Shown here: positions 48,600 to 61,689 of the stretch, in pieces
Layout: each line of letters starts with the position of its first letter
Position numbering within the stretch: the first letter of the stretch is position 1
NCBI RefSeq assembly: GCF_001039355.2
Contig: NW_019773625.1
Location: forward strand, 1,175,227-1,239,226
DNA from: Lingula anatina
Taxonomy: Eukaryota; Brachiopoda; Lingulata; Lingulida; Lingulidae
DNA length: 64,000 nt
Direction: 5' to 3'
Translations under genes and position numbers: made by a program
Notes under the pieces: model-generated
Told to the model about the DNA's origin: nothing
Seen by the model: the letters and a program-made list of their open reading frames with translations, nothing else
Databases searched by the model: none

Positions 48600-50822
48600 G
48601 GCAGTATTCAGTTAAAACCTACTTTAATTTCTTTCATAGTCTTTCACTTTATTATCTAATTTATCAAAAAAAAAAAAGACAAAAAATGGATCGAGGTACC
48701 TTAATTTTGTTACTGAGTGCTTGGTTAGATGTAGAGCAAAGGAAAAACACCTATACCAGATTAACGGTTTGTTACTTTGAAACATTTTTAACACTCAAGA
48801 TAATTTTGACACTTATGTTGATAATTTACTTTACATCTTAGAAAATTTAAGTATAGTTTAAGATTTCTCCTGCATATGGATATTCTATTTGATGGTTCAT
48901 AGGAAAGATGGTTAATGATTTTGCAAAGTTGTTATATGTCATATTTTTTCGTCCGGTATATTAAATATTCCTCTTTTTTCATATTGTCATTTTTAAAAGC
49001 AGAACTATGTTGAATTTCAATTGGCCATAGTATAGGGGGTGTATTATAATACTGGCACTTATGCTTTTGTTATCATTATCATTGGAGAGGGGGGTTGTAA
49101 TCATATATTTTATCAAATTCTTTTTTCATTATATCTTTTCTAAGATGATATAAGCATGGCTTAATTCACTATAGTAAAATAACATGTCGCTATAAAATGA
49201 TTGATGATATAAATATACAGAAAATGATAATGCCTTTTTTTCTCATTTTGTGAATCAGTGTGCTGAAGACAAATTTATGAAGAAAAACTTGATATATAAT
49301 ATTGAATCTTTTGTTAACATAGGCACGCATAGGCACATGTATGTGTATGTATGTGTGTCAGGGATTTGCACGTAGAGGGTTTTATATTTTTACCATAAGC
49401 GGCAGATGTATTTCCCTGAAAAGTGCAATAAAATACTAATGACAAAGATGCATTCAAAGTAATGTGGTATAAATGTACAACTTAATAGCAGTCTGCAAAA
49501 TAGAAAGGAATTTGCAATTCATGAACCAAGGAACAACACGCTTATTAAACTAGCTACAAAGGATCTATTGCCTAAGTCCCAGCATGTGGATGTTACTCCT
49601 GTTGTTTGAAGTTCTGCTTCTGTAACTCACTAAAAATCAGATTGTGATGTTGCACATACATTTTGTTATTGAATCAGAGTTTATTACAACGCCTACCATT
49701 TGCAATTTTTTTTCTTTTTTGAATCAGTTATTTTGATCTTCTTTGTTACATTAAAATGCAACCTAAGGAGACAATCAATAATCACTGACATTTTGGTAAT
49801 TTTTTCATGATTTTTATAAATCACAGGAAATATAGGCATCAGTAGTAAATCAATCATCATAGCCATTTGAGTTCCTCTTTGAACTTAAAATATAATATGT
49901 ATGAAGTTCATATTGCCATTGTATATTTTGATAAAAGCTACTTGCAGCTAAAAACAAGCTGAATAAACATTTTGCAGCACTATTTCAAAAATAGTTCAAT
50001 GGAGGTAAATGATAAAAAAGTGCATAAAGTATGCGTCAGTTAAAACCATCCGAACATTTTGCCAAGGTTGCGTTTAAGGCTGAATAAAAACCTAGTGTCA
50101 TATCTAAGACCTAATTACAGTTCACTCAGCTGTTCATTGCCACTTGCGGAAAACGAAATGAATGTTCATGGAAATATTTCACTGTTACTGGTAAATCGCA
50201 GGAAATGATGGAGACAGTAGGTACATTACGATGTGTGTGGTGCGTTTTGACATTATTCCTCACTAAAGCCATCTGCTTTTATTTGTCGCACTTTTTTTAG
50301 ATCATTCTTACATTTGCCATAACAATAAAATTATTAGTATTTATTTTTTTATTAATTTACCCACACAAAATGGAATTGAGGAATTCATTCATTCATTTTT
50401 TATTTTGTTCAAATTTAATGAGTTATAACCAAAAACGTATACCAAAAGACGTGATAGTTTCATTGATCAGAACCATTCTGTTATATCATATGTGTATTTT
50501 GATTGTTTGTTTGTTTCTTTATTGTTTCCTGTCTTTCTCTTTTTCTGTACGTTATGATGCAGACTAGCCATAACAAGACAAAAGAATTATATTGTCTTGT
50601 ATCTTCAGAACACTGTCAGCTAACGTTCTAGTCTTGTGTGTGTATAGTCAGTCACAGATTTCCTTTACTGTGGTGAGCAAATTGAATATACATGTATTGC
50701 TGAAACATTAGAGCAGGATTTTAAGCGTGACAGGATAGCATGATGGATTGATTGATTACAGTTGCTGTGCAGTTATTGGGACATCAGCAGGATAAGCCAA
50801 CAGTTAGACAAGGAACATGTTA
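48600..50822. other. Gene-free region
   Basis: AT-rich, with a short ATGT-rich tract near 49335-49360. No supported gene or element. Confidence 0.35.
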
Positions 50823-51398
50823 GACTGGGTTCCCATACCTAGATCGATCTTAAGGACCATTCAGATTGAGAAAAGTTGAGTGCTAGCTAGGCCATGACCT
50901 AAATATGGTGGACCTACACGAAAGAAAGACCGCTTAATCCTGTAATGGTCTCCGCCTCTCACACACCTCCCCACATGTCGAATCTTGATTGGTTGAATTG
51001 AGCCGAGATTTAATTACTGTGCACCTGCAGGGACGACGCGTGGGGAGGCATGTGAGAGGCAGAGAGACCATTACAGGATTAAGTGGTCTTCCTTTCATGT
51101 AGGTCCACCATATTAAGGTTGTGGCCTAGTTAGCACTCGGCTCTTCTTGATCTGAATGGGGCCTAACAGGATTGATCCATCTCAGAGGGGTTTCTCGCTA
51201 GATTGTTTTCAGCTAAAAGCAGCTTAGGTGTTTGTCACACCTCCTGAAGCTGCTAAACGATAATTAATTACCCCCTTACAGCTTCAGTAGGCATGACAGA
51301 TATCTAGGCTGCTTAAGTTAATTGATTGCAATCAAGCGAGAAGCCCCTCGGAGATAGATTGGTCCACAGTTAGTATGATAGGGTCTGGGAATGGTCCC
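50823..51398. mobile_element. Inverted-repeat element (copy B4) interrupted by another element
   Basis: The outer left end GACTGGGTTCCCATACC and the reverse complement of the outer right end GGGACCATTCCCAGACC pair. Flanks are TTA at 50820-50822 and 51399-51401. The left arm is broken just after TAGATCGATC by a complete second element (50854-51163) and resumes with AGGATTGATCC. Without the insert the element is about 260 bp, similar to copies B3 and B5. Confidence 0.8.
50854..51163. mobile_element. Inverted-repeat element (copy A4) nested in copy B4
   Basis: The element has the same arms as copy A1: GCTAGCTAGGCCATGACC, CGCTTAATCCTGTAATGGTC and the complements on the right, with core GTGCACCTGCAGGGACGACG. 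Flanks read TAA on both sides (50851-50853 and 51164-51166). The insertion is therefore younger than the surrounding B4 element. Confidence 0.8.
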
Positions 51399-51401
51399 TT
51401 A

Positions 51402-53994
51402 GACTTCATGAAAATCAACCTAGCCAAATGCATCAGCTGGGTGCCATGAAGGATGTCTGTTAGGCCAGCTAAACACTTTTTACTGAATCAGTGAATTATT
51501 CAAAAAATGATAGATCTAAATGAGCTCTGTTGTACTTTTTATAATTAGGCTATGCAAATTCTCTAAGCAATTTGACAGATTTTTGTATGCAAGAGAGATT
51601 CGATGGCCAAATGCTTGGAAACAATAGGGAATGGAATACAGAATTTGAGAAAGACCCTTTTTAGTCATGATTGCCATTTTAAATTGTCCTAGTCTGAACG
51701 CAGCTTTAGGTGTGAAAATAGAAACATCAGTGTAGGGCTAATGTCTGAGAATTGCTCAGGAAACCACTAATGGTATTATCTGGTATGGATTTTAATGTTA
51801 AAGATGTATAAGAATAACATCTCGCTGCATTGGGTTTAAAACAATCTTGTCTATCAATTGATTATTCCATTTAAAACTGGTTTTATGTAGCTATGCAGAT
51901 GAATGTGAAGTAATACCTGCCATATACTAATTGTGATCCAAATTTTTCATTCTTTTTAAAGGTTTAGCTCTCAATGAAAAGTTTTGAGTAATCTGTTTTT
52001 ATGTTATCAATTTATTAATCTATTTATTTATTGTGGAACAGACAACTTTTCATCAATCAGTGGGGCATTTTTTTCTGGCATGGATTTCACAACTCATTTT
52101 GTAAGTTATTAAGTACACATTGGTTTTAGGGTGATGATCTGAACAACATATTCTGTTGACAAGTATCCCTTTAGAACCTTGTCTTGATTTACCAGGAAAA
52201 TGTTTCAAATGATCTGAATGGTAGCACACATTCTTATTTTTAATAGGTTTTATTGGAAAGATTGCAGGGGTGATGTCAGTGCTGATTACACTAAAAGGGG
52301 TGACTTTATTGGTGGTTACATTTGCTCTCCTTAAGTCTCCATTCTCTCTGCAACAGAAAGGTTTTAAAATTATAATGTCAGGAATACATTATATGAAGTG
52401 AACTGCTGCACAGCCTCACAACGGTTAAAACATTGTAAACACCAATTGGGCTCAATTTTCATTTCACATACAGAAAAAGAATCTGTGCTTCCTGTCATGC
52501 AAGGCCCATTGTTGGCCAAGCTTAAATTACAGTAAAAGAAATTATTGATTGCATTACACCAGACAAATAATATGTAGTAAAAGAAAGAAATGGTTTTGCA
52601 TGACTGCTGTGTGTAGAATGCTGAAATTGTGATGTAGACGAAGCATGATATTTGAGGCGGGGTATACTAGGGTACACTTACATTAAAAAAAAAAAAAACG
52701 TACTAAACCCAGTAATTTTAAACTGAAAATGGCTCAATTTCTTTCACAGGGAGTTTTTTTCAGATACAATATAGCATTTCTTGGAAAGGGGTATGTTAAC
52801 CATCCTAAGGCAGGGCAGTATCAAATAATGAATCTAATTTTGGGTGTTTACCATTTATGAATAATTGCGTATTAGTGATGTTAATTCCCAGGTATTTACA
52901 GGTCTGTAAGGAAGTATTTATCCTAAATCATATACTGTACATTAGAAAGATTAGCATGCAGGCAGGTGAACGCATATGGAATTGATATCTTTAACTTGCG
53001 ATGACGTTTGAACTTCTATTTTTGTAAATGTGAGGACTATTTCTCAGTTCCCATTTGAATGCAATAAATGGCATCAATTAACCTTATCACAGTTAATACA
53101 TTATTATTTTTATTATTATTAATGCTATGCTGTTGCTGTTTACTGAAGTAATGAATGAGGAGTAAATGAATGCAGTTGACTTAGTTTATAACTATATTTA
53201 TATTAGACTAAGTATGCTGGTCAAGTTGGAAGTTAGTAATATTATGGCTTGCTATATGTATGTCTGTCCAAATTTTCTGTCTATACCTGTTTGTCCACCC
53301 ACCTGTCTGTCTGTCTGCCTATCTGTATGTCTGCCCATTTGCTTAATTGTCTGTCTCTATGGAAAGTCAGCTGTCTGCTTCACAGTCTGCATGCATAAGT
53401 GTACCGAGTTTCTGTTTTTATTGGGGGGGGGGGGGGCTGTTTTTATTGGGGGGGAGGAAGACACATGCACATATACTGTGTGTTTATACGTGTTCGGATG
53501 TTTGCTGTACAACTGCATGAACAAGTACGATAAGATTAGTAGATCATCAACATTTTTCTAAACTTTCTTTCAAAAAAAAAAAAAGCATTGCCATGCTGCC
53601 CATTCATCATGGCTGCTGTCTTTTTACATTGCCTACAGACTATTCTTACTGTATGAAGCCAGACCAGACCAATAAATGGCGAGTTGTTATTTACTTTTCT
53701 TGCCATGGAAAGCAATCCCAGAAATAATAGATTCCCACAGTTTCTTTTATTAGATTTTGCCTTCCAGCAGATTGCCCATTAAGTTACAATGCATGAGCTC
53801 CTCACACACAAAGTGTTATCTGGATCAGTCTTGAACTGGGCATGTGTTGAATGGAACTGCTTCAAATGGTCTCAGTTTGTAGTTTTTCAGTACTTATTGT
53901 AGTTCAATCTAATGAAATGTTGTCCCTGTTTTATGGTAGAAAATATGCAGCTTATGTTTCAGACAGACACTGATTTTAATAACGAAGACATTAT
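51402..53994. other. Gene-free region with simple repeats
   Basis: AT-rich. A CTGT-rich tract lies at about 53270-53330 and G-runs at 53423-53453. No supported gene. Confidence 0.4.
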
Positions 53995-54507
53995 ACAACA
54001 TGTATCTACTGTATATTTGTATTTATCTTAATTGAACTGATGTAAAGTTTAGGCCCATTTTCAGAATTAAATATGACTTATTATCGTCAACTCCAGAGTC
54101 AAAACCTTACAGTTAGGAACACTGACCAAATTTGAATATGATTATGAGAGGCATTTTTTGTCTTAGATGGTCTTGAATCAGTCTAAAAAGCTCACACAGT
54201 ATGTATACAGGGATGGTGACCACATGACTGACTATGAGTTTACATATAGTACAACATGTATCTACTGTATATTTGTATTTATCTTAATTGAACTGATGTA
54301 AAGTTTAGGCCCATTTTCAGAATTAAATATGACTTATTGCCGTCAACTCCAGAGTCAAAACCTTACAGTTAGGAACACTGACCAAATTTGAATATGATTA
54401 TGAGAGGCATTTTTTTGTCTTAGATGGTCTTGAATCAGTCTAAAAAGCTCACACAGTATGTATACAGGGATGGTGACCACATGACTGACTATGAGTTTAC
54501 ATATAGT
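53995..54507. repeat. Two-copy tandem duplication, about 256-bp unit
   Basis: Units at 53995-54250 and 54251-54507 both begin ACAACATGTATCTACTG and end TACATATAGTAC. They differ by two substitutions (ATTATCG versus ATTGCCG) and one T in a T-run. The duplication is recent or an assembly artefact. Confidence 0.9.
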
Positions 54508-55499
54508 ACTCTGGTAATGGAAGCAACATATCAGGCTTGCTACAAACTCTCTCACTGCTGCAAATTTGCAAGAACATGAGTATATATACTTTCTTGCAAA
54601 CTTACTTCACACTTTTATGCCAATAAGGGGCAAATTTGCAAGAATATAAAGACCCTGCAAACCTGGCACAAACTTGAAATGTTCTTGCTGCAATGCAAAT
54701 ATTTCTTGCAAATTCCTTACTGCTAACTTTTCGTTTTGCCAAGGGTTTGACTGTGTTATAGTGTAATAGGGAATAGAGATCCAGATGGTACATGTACATG
54801 TAGTCAATGCCCTGCAACATGAAAAGTCAGTTAACACACTAAATTAATTTCTTTTAGAATAGTCATAAATATGTTTAACTCATGCATTTCTAGCAATCTA
54901 CCAAGTCAACAATAAACATTACAGAAACATTAAAAGATCCATTTCGTATATGAAATAAAAAGTGAATAATACATCTTTAATATTAGTATTGAAAATTTAA
55001 GATGAATAATATCAGTAATTTGCCATCTCGAACACAGATACATATTCTGAGCGATTCAAAGTGAAGGGAAAATTCAGTTTGTGTGAATTTGGCCTACTTG
55101 CACATCTTAAACATGGGGATATTCATAAGCAAGTCTTTTAGCTCATTTACGTTGTATTATGGGTGGATTTCACCTACAGTAGGAGAGACCGGCAAATGTT
55201 ACAAAAAATATGTGCACCGGGTAAATTGTGATTATATTTCTGACCATAAGGTCTGCCATTTTTTATGTACAGACACAGATGTGTCTGTACATATTGCCAT
55301 NTTGTTTATTGTTAAGGCCAGACTATTTTTACGTCTGTGGCTATTATTAAATTTACTTCATATTACGGACTCCATATGTCCTTGAAGAATTTTTTTTTTG
55401 GAATCATTTCAAAAACGCAACATTTATCTGGAGACCAAAATAGAAAACAGTTTCCTGTCAAGTGATTAGAAAAAGATCAATCACTTCTCATGTTATTTA
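54508..55499. other. Gene-free region
   Basis: CAAATTTGCAAGAA-type words recur near 54560-54720. No gene. Confidence 0.35.
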
Positions 55500-55760
55500 G
55501 ACCTGATTCCCATGTGTAGACACCATCGGCCTACGGAGATCGATCCAACTCTGCGGGGACTCTCTCTTAGTGCAATCAGCTTAACTGAATGACTCGCCTC
55601 CTCTTGTTTCAGGTGTACTTGTATAAATACCAGCTTTTCTGTATTCTACTGAACACTAGGACTGGAGCTGTGTAAATCTGTTGAACTAATTGCATAATTG
55701 AGAATCCCCATGGCGTTGGATCGATGTACATAGACCAGTGGTATCAAAGGGAACGGGGCC
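55500..55760. mobile_element. Miniature inverted-repeat element (GRNNNCATTC group, copy B5)
   Basis: The left end GACCTGATTCCCATGTG and the reverse complement of the right end GGCCCCGTTCCCTTTG pair, and both arms contain GGATCGAT/ATCGATCC and GTCTATGTACATC-like words. Flanks are TTA left and TAA right. There is no ORF. Confidence 0.6.
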
Positions 55761-58656
55761 TAAGATTATGATATTAACACTTTTCTTTCTGGCACGTTTT
55801 AATTGCAGGTTTTACTGATAAAATGTTTTTGTTGATCAAGAACAATTCTGAAAGGTACAAAATAAAAATTCTATCATTGGATGAGGATTTGGAATGGTAA
55901 TGCTATATTTGTAAAAAGAGGGGTCTCTTTTGCAATCAAGGAAAAAAGGTTTAGAAAGCAATACAAGTGGCATTAGTATTCATGTAAGTCCTTTTTTCAA
56001 CTTGTACAAACTTTTAATGTTAATCTACTTCAAATACATTTTAGGGGAGAGGACTTAAAAGATTTTATGGCACAAAATAATTACCAGTTCTCTCCAATAA
56101 CATGTAGTGAATACGTAATAGAAATATAATCCAAAATCTTGATGTGGCCATCCAGGTGATAAAACTAGCACCTTCACCCTGAGAAACATAAGGAATGTCA
56201 CCATCGAAGGAGATGGCACAACTCTACACCACTCTTTTGCTGATCGAGTCATGCTAAATCCCATTGCAGTGTTTATTTATTGCCAAACATAAAAGTAGCA
56301 ATAGAGCTGTAATACTAGATATGTTACTGCTCCATGCAGTACAATGTACTTGCCAACTCTTGGGGGACATGTTTTTTTCAATTACATTTTCCAGCGCCAT
56401 GGAAAACATTGAATAGGCAGCAAAATGCAATAACTTCTGGGCACATAACAGCAGTCTGATAGCTGTAATTGAAGGTTAGAATGTCACGTCTCTGGTGGGA
56501 ATCATCACTCGTAACAGTTGATTGTTTCTCTTTATCTAAGTGCTGCTGGTTGTTTGCCCAAGTTGGAGATATTTTATGTAATCTTATATATCTTACATCT
56601 CATACAGCTGAGATCTGTCATAATTCAAATCTCTGTGTATACATATAATGAACTGAAAATGTAGAAGCTGGCAGGTGTCAGGTTTGAAGCTTTATATTAG
56701 CCATTTGTACACACACAGAAATGATCATATTTCTCTCCAATCATATATAGCTGTTTCTGTTTTACTACTGGTAGTACAATGTATCTCAAAATCAGTCATC
56801 TGAACTTTTTTCCAGTAAAATCCCAATAGAACCCATTTTGGGAGACTTAATAGTTTGATGTCAGATTTTGAATGATTAACAAATTAAAGAAACTCATCAA
56901 GTGTAAGGTGCTATACAAAGTAAAGGGCTAACATGCAAATGTGTGTGTGGATGCATGGGCATGGGCAATGTACCAGAATGATTAAATCCATTCACTGATT
57001 TAATACTGAATATTTAAAAATTTATTTTCCAATTAAGGCATTACATTGTAATATTTAAGTTCATATGCCTATGTACTAACATGATGGACTCAAGCTAACT
57101 ACCATCTCTGTAAGTTTTTGCTTGAAGAATTTCAATTAAAGAACATATACATATTTAACACTGATCATGATGCAAAACAGTAAACCTTTATAAAGTAATT
57201 GATCAGATACTTGTACATATAATTTGATTTAAAATTCTTTGGGGTATTACCAATATATACCTGTAAATAAGTTCCTGTACTAACCTCTGATCCCAGAAAC
57301 TATTTGCCGAGAAAATTTGGATGAAACATGTAAAAAGCCAATTAAATGCAGATCATAGTTTGTCTATTTACCTAATGAATGACCAAATGGATGTATTGAT
57401 ATTGATTAACTAAGCTAGATGATTTCAGCGGGGATTTGTAATGCTAAAGATGACAGAATTAATTTGACTGGGGAGAGATTTCACAGATTTGTTGTGATCA
57501 ATCGGATCCAAGATCAAGTTTAGCCAGCTAGTACTATACAAGTAACCATATGTTCACACTGTAGCTTCACTTAATGCCAGTAAAACTGAATATGGACCAG
57601 TGAAGTTTTATAAACCATGCAGTTTCTAGCTGGTCACTCTCTTCTCCTGAGTTTGTAGATTTTAAGACCTTGGATCTCCTGAAGGGCCAGTAGCCTAAAA
57701 GTTTTTGACACAGACTGTATCCTTGGTACAATGTACCTGATAGGTAATTACAAATGAAAGTGTTGTATTTTCTTGTGTTGTTATTTACTTAAATAAGAAT
57801 TTTAAAAAAAATGTACTATTGGATTGAAACTAGAGAGATTGAATTAAATATGTTCATTTTTTTATGTTGGGCTCTCGTTTGCAGCACAGTTTTGGGGAAA
57901 TTGCCAAGATCATTTTATATAATATATGATAATAAGTATATATCTTCAGGCTACTTCGATGATGTCCAGAAATTATTATTCTGTATTTCATCACTTTATA
58001 GCCAATGAGGCTTAGTATTGATCAGACATTTGATTTTTTCTAATAGTGTCAGGGTTTCCAGTTTATACCAATATGCCACCAATTGTGAAAATGTTATCTT
58101 TCATTTTAATTTTTTTCAGGTTATGTTATTTTGATGGGCTGCAGAACTAGCCAGTTATATAGATAAAACAGAGAGTGAACTAAGGCAAGGCAGTTGGATG
58201 CATGCAGATGGAAGCACGTGGCTTGGGTATAGTACTACGTTAACTTAACTGATCTAGGAAACAGAGTTTCAAAATCACAGAAAAATAGTTTTATACTTCG
58301 ATGCATAGAGGGTTTTAATGATGTAAAATTTAAAAGACATAAAAAAACTTTGGAATAGCATGTGGTAAAAACAGTGAATTATTATAATTACCCCCTGCAT
58401 GTACATGTATTAGACTGTTTAGCACTTTTACTTGAAACAAGAAGAGTATTGTGTTTGAAACTGTTATTTCAAGGATTCACTTTGGAAACCGATTAATAGA
58501 GGCAATATGTGATAATTAGGCTTTGAAAATCTAATTTGACAATTGGGAATACCTGCACTGTGCTTATATTGACTAATTTGTTCACTGAATTTTTCAAGAA
58601 AATAATTATCACATAATGATCTTACTTACTGATGGTGGTCCTTTTTCTTCTTACAG
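55761..58656. other. Region upstream of the synaptotagmin coding exons
   Basis: AT-rich and without supported exons. At least one non-coding first exon of the synaptotagmin gene must lie upstream, because its first coding exon begins at a splice acceptor, but I cannot place it. Confidence 0.35.
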
Positions 58657-58714
58657 GCCTCACTGGAGGGATCTATAAAGGCTGCTGCAAAACAAGTTAT
58701 TAAATCACTTCAGG

Positions 58715-61689
58715 ATGGCAGTGCCCAGTTACATGATAGCTGTCTATGTGCTCATTCCACTTGTAGTCATCCTGCTCTTGATCTTAGTTTTATATTTGCT
58801 CTGCTCAAAACGTTATAAACTGAACTGGTTTGAGCGCAGTATATTGGAAGAGGATGGATCAAGTAAGGAAATTTTATGCCAGAAAGAGAATGATTTTGGA
58901 ACTATCCAAAAAACTTCATCATTTTCATCTGCCTCTGCATCGTCATCGACCAGACGGCCAAGTGCGCTGCTCCCACCTATCTCCCCCTTGCCAACTGAAA
59001 CGGATGAAGACTTCTACATTCCAAATCCTGACCGAATCCGTGCATACAGTTTTGCAGCTCCTCCTCGTAGTCTAAGAAAAACTGAGGAAGGTAATTTTTG
59101 CATTTTTTTTCTGGCACTTATAGTTGTGCAGCTGATTACCATGCTGACGATTAAATTTCTTATTTAACCAGTTGTTGTAATTACTTGTGCAACTAAGGAT
59201 GTTTTTGCCTTTGTTGTTATGTTATTGTTAGAAAGCTGAACTCAAAAAGTTACGAATTTCGATAAAATATCAGGATAGATCAGAAATGGGCTAGCTTAGA
59301 ATCAGCTAGATCTTGGTGGATACATGCATATCTTAATACATTTGTAGGTACATGTTAGAAGAAATGATATTAATATACTACACAGACAACCAGAGAATTT
59401 GGTTCATAAAGTTCTTAAGTGAGGGAAGTTCTGAAGATGGACCACACCTCTTTGAACCTGTTGTCTTACCTATAATTATCTTACCATATACACAAGACAG
59501 TTAATTCCTACTTCAGGTTCCCCCTTACCATCCCCAGACAGGAAGGCTTCTGCTGTTTCGATTGGTGGAACAGGCCTGCAGGAGATCACATTCAATTTCC
59601 AAACGGAGGACATCATGCGCTCTGTGTCCACTGTTCAGGTGCCGAGTCAGAGGCAAGGCAGACGGGCCTCGATGCAAGACAGGATAGATCTTTCAAAACT
59701 GGATCGTTCTCTGTATGATAAAAGGGTAGGTTATGATATATTTGTCACGATACCTCAACCATATAAATTTCGAATGGTTGTCCATTTGCATTGGGGAAGG
59801 TTGGGGGTATTGCAATCAAATTATTGGCTTTCATACAGGTTTCAGTTGAGTCTTTGCTAGTAGTTAATTAGTTAAAAAGCATGAGAACAGTATAGACTAG
59901 AAACATTACACTGTACTTGTTGAAATAAACTTTCTAAAAATGCAATTTTAACAAATTTGAACTCGTAAAAAAGTATTTAAGTAATTCTTCATTATGGCAA
60001 ACTTTTGCGTTAGTTATGTCATAAATTCATCTCTTTAATTAGCAAAATTTACGAAAAATGCAGTCCACTGCCAGTGAAGACAGCCTTGGCTCCATAAATT
60101 TCTCCCTAGACTATAACAGGGACATGGGTCTTCTATGCATCCGTCTCATTCAAGCAATAGATCTTCAGTCACGCACCGCTAGCAATGGTGTCAACCCATA
60201 CTGTAAGATGCATATTCTTCCCAAGAAACAGCATCAGGTGAAAACAAAGACACACGAGAAGACCACACACCCAGAATTTGAAGAGGAGTTTGTTTTTGAG
60301 GTCCCCGAAGATGAGAAGGATTCTGCAACCTTAGAGATTCTTGTGTATGATTATGATGTGTATTCACAAGATGAGTGTATTGGCTGTGTTCATTTTCCAC
60401 TCAGAGATTTGGATTTGAAGATGACGGAGAAAGTTGTCCTGTGGAAGGGGATTGTACCCTGTGAGAAGAAGGAGAAAGGGGTAAGTTAAGAACTTTTAAA
60501 GATGATACTTGCTTAATATTCCCTTTTTCTCTTTTTAAGAAAACGTTAAAAGGTTAAATTAGTTTGAATGAGTGGGGTTATTAGAAAGTGTCTCATTCTA
60601 TGCCTGCAAACACAAAAACGGACATTTGCATGCTAGCACCCTCACCATGCATTTTAGTTATTATTAAGAGTTTATTATGGATCTATGGCAGAATATATCT
60701 ATTAATAATAAACACCATTATCTTAAAGATTTGAAATATTATTCATGAACATTCATTCTGCTTGATTGATGTACATGTAGCACGTACATAATACATGTAT
60801 TATATACCTGCATATGTACTGTATATTGCTGTATTTTGTGTCAGTCTTATATACTGTAGTACAGTACTGTGAGCTAATGGTACCAGCCACCCCTAGTTTC
60901 AGATGCTTCTGGAAACTCACTACCATTATAAACATGGCTCTGCCATTTTCAGTATTGTGCTGTAGGAACCAGTGGCCTCTGAATCTCAGGGTGGATGAGA
61001 CTTGAGGTACCTCAGAGAAGCTATATATAATTACGTATAAGGTGATTGTTTAAATATGGCCTCCAAATTTCAGGACACCGCACACGGAGACCTGATGTTT
61101 TCTCTTACCTATCTTTCAACTGCTGAAAGACTCACGGTGGACATACTCAAAGCAAGGAATTTGACAGAGAAGGATGATGGGAAGGCTCAGATAGGTAAAG
61201 CATTATGGGATTGCTTGAGAGATCATACCAACTCTTTCCATATCGTTAGTTCAACAAAAATAATATAAAAATTACAGAAAAAGGGGTGGAAAAGTGATTC
61301 CTTAATGCTTTGGTTTCAACCTACACAGCCATATTTAACTTAGATCAAAATATATGTATCATGTATATTTCTCTTTTTCAGCTCCATTTGTTAAAGTATT
61401 CTTTATTCAAGGAGGGAGGAAAGTAAAGAAAAAGCGCACCAGGGTGATTCATGGTGCTTCCAATCCAGTGTGGAATGAAGCTTTGGTATTCCATCAAATA
61501 AGTAATGCGCAGCTTAAGACCTCGTCAGTCGAACTCGAAGTGTTTGACAGTAAAATGCCAAATAGTGAACTTATAGGACGTGTACGCGTAGGGGCAGACT
61601 CTCAAGGGGAAGAATATGAACATTGGTTGAATATGTTACAGTTAAAACAGGCTTGTACTATAGCTCGGTGGCACCCCCTAACTCTATAA
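58715..61689 (+). CDS. Synaptotagmin-family protein, predicted calcium-independent (Syt12/Syt-alpha-like)
   Basis: Tandem-C2 vesicle membrane protein acting in membrane trafficking. Five coding exons: 58715-59090 (exon opens at 58657), 59517-59725, 60043-60480, 61074-61194 and 61382-61689. All are GT-AG and in phase, giving 483 residues. An in-frame TAA at 58676 fixes the start. A 6-7-residue lumenal end precedes a membrane segment at about 8-30, then a basic juxtamembrane SKRYKLNWFER. A Ser/Pro-rich linker runs to about 205, C2A is about 210-335 and C2B about 344-478. In C2A the first calcium loop has lost its aspartates (LQSRTASNGVNPY), while the third keeps two (VYDYD). In C2B one loop-1 and one loop-3 aspartate remain (EKDDG, VFDSK). 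The polybasic patch RKVKKKR and C-terminal WHPL are kept. The paralogue name is uncertain. Confidence 0.9.

Noticed and set aside
53166-53561. 131-codon plus-strand ORF rich in Cys, Leu and Val
   Set aside because: It is produced by a CTGT simple repeat and G-runs, with no domain and no splice context.
56055-56264. 69-codon minus-strand ORF in a slightly GC-richer patch
   Set aside because: No splice sites in phase and no recognisable protein family; it may be an old repeat, but no second copy is seen here.
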